Positions 33,698 through 36,338 of a stretch of DNA of 36,338 bases are shown here, one piece after another. Position 1 is the first letter of the stretch; each line of letters opens with the position of its first letter. Below the pieces are notes generated by a model. That model did no database searches and was not told the origin of the DNA. It saw only the letters and a list, made by a program, of their open reading frames with translations. The DNA comes from Lapidilactobacillus mulanensis (GTDB lineage: Bacteria; Bacillota; Bacilli; Lactobacillales; Lactobacillaceae): contig NZ_RHOW01000022.1 of the NCBI RefSeq assembly GCF_003946215.1, forward strand, positions 1 through 36,338, read 5' to 3'. The translations under genes and the position numbers were made by a program.

Positions 33698-33737
33698 AAT
33701 ATAAAATATAAAGCTTAAAATCAGGGGGATTTTGTAC

Positions 33738-34853
33738 GTGGCGTTAGCTGATGATTTTGGGGCTAAGTATTTAAACTGGTCAGATACAAAAATTCTTGCT
33801 TTTCAAAAAGCTTTGTTGAAGTGGTATGACCTTGAAGGACGTCGGTTACCGTGGCGATCAGATCATGATCCCTACCATATTTTTGTAAGCGAAATTATGC
33901 TCCAACAAACGCAAGTGCAAACGGTGATTCCATATTATCAAAACTTTATGACCGTCTTTCCGACTGTGCTCGATTTAGCGGAGGCGTCAGAAACAAAATT
34001 GTTAAAAGCTTGGGAAGGTTTGGGCTACTATTCTCGAGTTCGCAACATGCAAAAGGCTGCGCGACAAATTAAGAACGAGTATTCAGGAAACTGGCCGACT
34101 TCAGCAGTACAGTTGCAAGAGCTAACTGGTATTGGGCCATACACAGCTGCAGCAATCGCAAGTATTGCTTTCGGTCAGCCAGTCGCGGCCATCGATGGAA
34201 ATGCGTTTCGCGTTTTTGCACGTTTGTTAAAGATCGATTTGGATATCACGAAGCGACAATCGCGTCCTGTTTTTCAAACGATCGGAGACCACCTGATCTC
34301 GCAAGAACGTCCAGGTGATTTCAATCAAGCCGTTATGGATCTCGGGACAAGTTACTTGACCGCTAAGAATCCTGAGCCGGAAAATTCGCCAGTACGTGAG
34401 TTTGATGAGAGTTTTGCAGATGGCACCACTTTAGATTATCCAGTCAAAACACTCAAGGCTAAACCGGTGGACTTATATTATTATGCGTTAGCTGTTCAGA
34501 GCCCGGCAGGCTGGTTGTTTGAACAACGTCCGGCTAAGGGCATGTTGGCACGGTTGTGGATGTTTCCACTGATCGATCGCGCTGACCTAGATGACTCCCA
34601 ACCGTTGATGTCACAAGTCGCGACGCGTTTTAAGGAAGAGACAGGGGTGACTGCTGAGTTTCGTGAGGTACAAATGAAACCAGTCGTTCACACATTTACG
34701 CATCAGAAATGGCATTTGGAAATTTTAGTCGCCGAATTATCGTCGACACCGGATCTAAGTTTGTTTCCCGGTCAATGGCTTGATTCTACGATGAGGGCAG
34801 AATCGCCGTTGCCCACAGTTCAGTTGAAATTGAATCGTCAATTATTTACGTAA
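33738..34853 (+). CDS. mutY: adenine DNA glycosylase MutY lacking the [4Fe-4S] cluster
   Basis: 371 residues from the GTG at 33738, which has AGGGGG 9 nt upstream; a TTG at 33732 is an alternative. HhH-GPD glycosylase: PWRSDHDPYHIFVSEIMLQQ with the catalytic Glu, LTGIGPYTAAAIASIAFG hairpin, and AAIDGNAFRVFARL with the catalytic Asp. After VMDLGTSYLTAKNPEPENSP, where other MutY proteins have the C-x6-C-x2-C-x5-C cluster, there is no cysteine. A C-terminal NUDIX-like 8-oxoG-recognition domain follows (VHTFTHQKWHLEILV). It removes adenine opposite 8-oxoguanine. Cluster-less MutY has been described in some lactobacilli, so the enzyme is probably active. Confidence 0.93.
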   Translation: MALADDFGAKYLNWSDTKILAFQKALLKWYDLEGRRLPWRSDHDPYHIFVSEIMLQQTQVQTVIPYYQNFMTVFPTVLDLAEASETKLLKAWEGLGYYSRVRNMQKAARQIKNEYSGNWPTSAVQLQELTGIGPYTAAAIASIAFGQPVAAIDGNAFRVFARLLKIDLDITKRQSRPVFQTIGDHLISQERPGDFNQAVMDLGTSYLTAKNPEPENSPVREFDESFADGTTLDYPVKTLKAKPVDLYYYALAVQSPAGWLFEQRPAKGMLARLWMFPLIDRADLDDSQPLMSQVATRFKEETGVTAEFREVQMKPVVHTFTHQKWHLEILVAELSSTPDLSLFPGQWLDSTMRAESPLPTVQLKLNRQLFT

Positions 34854-34877
34854 TCGTTAATTATCTATTTGCGGTAA

Positions 34878-34908
34878 GATTGGCACATTCGCCAATCGGG
34901 CTTATACA
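34878..34908 (+). promoter_or_regulatory. promoter with palindrome before the WecB-like gene
   Basis: TTGGCA (34880-34885) and TATACA (34903-34908) are 17 nt apart. The palindrome GATTGGC/GCCAATC (34878-34897) overlaps the -35 box, so it may be an operator or a mutY terminator stem; the latter lacks a T run. Confidence 0.5.
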
Positions 34909-34926
34909 AAGTGCGGGGAAAATTAT

Positions 34927-35952
34927 ATGCGAAAGAAAATGATTGTTGTAGTAAGTGCTCGTGGTGGGGTTTTACGGCTTGCGCCTATCATCAAGGCGAT
35001 TCGCGAGGCCGAAGCTTTTGAAGTCGTCATTGTGATGATGACTACCCACGCAGATCTCGTGGAGGATGCATTACGTTCGGTTTCGTTAGAGGCCGATATT
35101 GCGATCGCGATCACGGAATCCGATCCAACGGAGTTAGCGGTTCGCAAGCTGACCCAATTGAATCACATTATTGAAAACGAAAATCCTGATGTCTTACTCG
35201 TGCAAGGAGCTAAGCAACCGTCGTTTTTGGCGAGTTTAGCTGCACACTACCATCAGTTCCCAGTTGTTTCCATGGAAGCTGCTAGCAGCCGTCAGGGAGG
35301 CTTTAATCGGCGTCTGATCAACCAGATCGCTGATTTGATTTTGGTGCGCGATGATAACCAGGTCGCCGAATTTACCAAGCAAGAAGTCGCAGGTAAAGTT
35401 CAAGCAATCGGCAACATCTCGCCGGTCGCCTTTGAAGAGTTAGGCGTCAAACAACCACCAGTAAAAACTGACCAAGTTTTATTGACTTTACATCGTTCCA
35501 ATTTAGCAGGACAAACAATGCGTCAGATCATCCGAACGATCCGCAATGTTTTTGAAGCCTATCCACAATACCAGATCGTTTTCCCAAGTGCAGACGATTA
35601 TCTAATGCGGATCTCGGCTCAAGAAATTCTTGCGGATGATCCAAAGGCGACCATCATTGACACACAACCCGTCTTGAAATTCCATGAATTATTGTTGGCT
35701 AGTCATATTGTGATCACCGATTCATTAGGCGTTGAAGAAGAAGCGAAGACTGCAGGTAAACCGGTTCTCTTCATCTCGACGGATCCACAAGTTTCGGCAC
35801 CGCAATTATTTAGAAATTTAACTGAATTAATTGAGAACCTCGATCAATTTATTGCGCCAGTTGAAAGTTCGGCCAACGTGTTGGACAATGCTGTCAAGGC
35901 CATCGTCGAATTAGTCGACGGCTGTGAACCAACTGACACGGAAAGTCTATAA
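34927..35952 (+). CDS. divergent UDP-GlcNAc 2-epimerase (WecB)-like protein
   Basis: 341 residues with two Rossmann-like halves. It aligns by eye with non-hydrolysing 2-epimerases: IVVVSARGGVLRLAPIIKAI stands where GTRPEAIK is usual, LVQGAKQPSFLASL where GD-T-T-T is usual, VSMEAASSRQGGFNRRLINQIAD where VEAGLRT..PEE-NR is usual, then LTLHRSNL (usually THRREN) and ITDSLGVEEEAKTAGKPVLFI (usually DSGGVQEEA). The Asp and one Glu associated with catalysis appear replaced, while His and DS-G are kept. It may bind UDP-sugars without epimerising, or have a new activity. GGGGA precedes the ATG. Confidence 0.6.
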   Translation: MRKKMIVVVSARGGVLRLAPIIKAIREAEAFEVVIVMMTTHADLVEDALRSVSLEADIAIAITESDPTELAVRKLTQLNHIIENENPDVLLVQGAKQPSFLASLAAHYHQFPVVSMEAASSRQGGFNRRLINQIADLILVRDDNQVAEFTKQEVAGKVQAIGNISPVAFEELGVKQPPVKTDQVLLTLHRSNLAGQTMRQIIRTIRNVFEAYPQYQIVFPSADDYLMRISAQEILADDPKATIIDTQPVLKFHELLLASHIVITDSLGVEEEAKTAGKPVLFISTDPQVSAPQLFRNLTELIENLDQFIAPVESSANVLDNAVKAIVELVDGCEPTDTESL

Positions 35953-35970
35953 TTTAAAAGTAAAATATTA

Positions 35971-36026
35971 AAAACCGTTTTGTTCGGATCACCTTTTAAA
36001 AGGCGATGAGAGCAAAACGGTTTTTT
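35971..36026 (+). terminator. terminator of the WecB-like gene
   Basis: AAAACCGTTTTG pairs with CAAAACGGTTTT, with an inner CCTTTT/AAAAGG stem, ending in TTTTTT. Confidence 0.92.
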
Positions 36027-36078
36027 GATTTAAATATTTTTGTTGTGGAAACAAGTGCTGTGATGACTTGCAACTAGC

Positions 36079-36196
36079 TAAATCGCGTTCGTCACCATTG
36101 AAATCAGCATCTAAGTGGCAATAACTTAAATCTTAAGACCAAGATTTTAGTTATTGCCGACTTAGCTGTTGATTTCAACCCATGGTGCTTCACAGC
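36079..36196 (+). repeat. family-1 long-hairpin repeat, copy D
   Basis: Flank AATCGCGTTCG, outer arm CACCAT/ATGGTG, GAAATCA/TGATTTC, CTAAGT/ACTTAG, GGCAATAACT/AGTTATTGCC and AAATCTT/AAGATTT around AAGACC, then TTTCAACCC and the end CACAGC. Same plan as copies A-C over 31 kb away, again with different but complementary arms. Confidence 0.85.
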
Positions 36197-36300
36197 ATAA
36201 TCGCGTTCGTCGAGACTGAAATGAGTTGTCTAAGTAATAATAACTTAAATCTTAAGACCAAGATTTTAGTTACCCGAGTTTACAATTCAAGTGCAACACC
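36197..36300 (+). repeat. family-1 long-hairpin repeat, copy E (decayed)
   Basis: Flank AATCGCGTTCGTC, then GAAATGAGTTGTCTAAGTAA and AACTTAAATCTTAAGACC identical to copy D around the loop. The right arm diverges after AAGATTTTAGTTA, so the lower stem no longer closes. It follows copy D directly. The window ends soon after, so an array may continue. Confidence 0.7.
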
Positions 36301-36338
36301 CTGTGACCTAGACCAGAGTAGACAAAAAGGCCATGAAG

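Overview
The window looks like chromosomal DNA of a Gram-positive lactic acid bacterium in the Lactobacillaceae. Evidence: strong GGAGG-type ribosome sites, CcpA cre-like boxes, a T-box leader, a pyruvate oxidase of the Lactiplantibacillus type, a gallate decarboxylase resembling LpdC, a MutY that lacks the iron-sulphur cysteines (reported in some lactobacilli), and several PTS sugar cassettes. I cannot name the species from sequence alone.

Layout. 1-470: YefM-like antitoxin with a clear promoter/operator, followed by a broken Txe/YoeB-like toxin. 616-2791: three membrane proteins (YczE-like, DUF898, YdcF/DUF218). 2822-4244: promoter, T-box leader (likely tRNA-Met) and a MetQ-type lipoprotein. 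4347-4750: tandem array of long hairpin repeats (family 1). 4750-6225: LpdC. 6492-8775: RpiR regulator and a cellobiose-type EIIC. 8862-9561: complex palindromic repeats (family 2). 9711-11144: GH1 6-phospho-beta-glucosidase. 11214-12577: a PH-like protein and a frameshifted sigma factor. 12791-16060: MFS transporter and pyruvate oxidase. 16530-24371: an A+T-richer cassette (RpiR, GH1, EIIC, GH3, GH2) bracketed by inverted family-2 elements. 25228-28505: MoxR-DUF58-DUF4129 operon. 28595-31373: O-acetyltransferase, two SDR enzymes and a MerR regulator, linked by two MerR-type operators. 31435-33503: antiporter remnant, XRE regulator, candidate small RNA, and an ion permease. 33738-35952: MutY and a divergent WecB-like protein. 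36079 to the end: two more family-1 repeats.

Most of the metabolism is uptake and cleavage of beta-glucosides and other plant glycosides. Each EIIC lacks its own EIIA/EIIB, so both presumably borrow these from elsewhere. RpiR regulators and cre-like boxes give inducer and catabolite control. LpdC and pyruvate oxidase fit a plant-associated, aerotolerant life.

The most unusual signal is two families of dispersed intergenic elements. Their stems differ in sequence from copy to copy but stay complementary, often perfectly over about 25 bp, while loops, bulges and linkers are conserved. This is what one expects of a folded nucleic acid under structural selection. I do not recognise either family.
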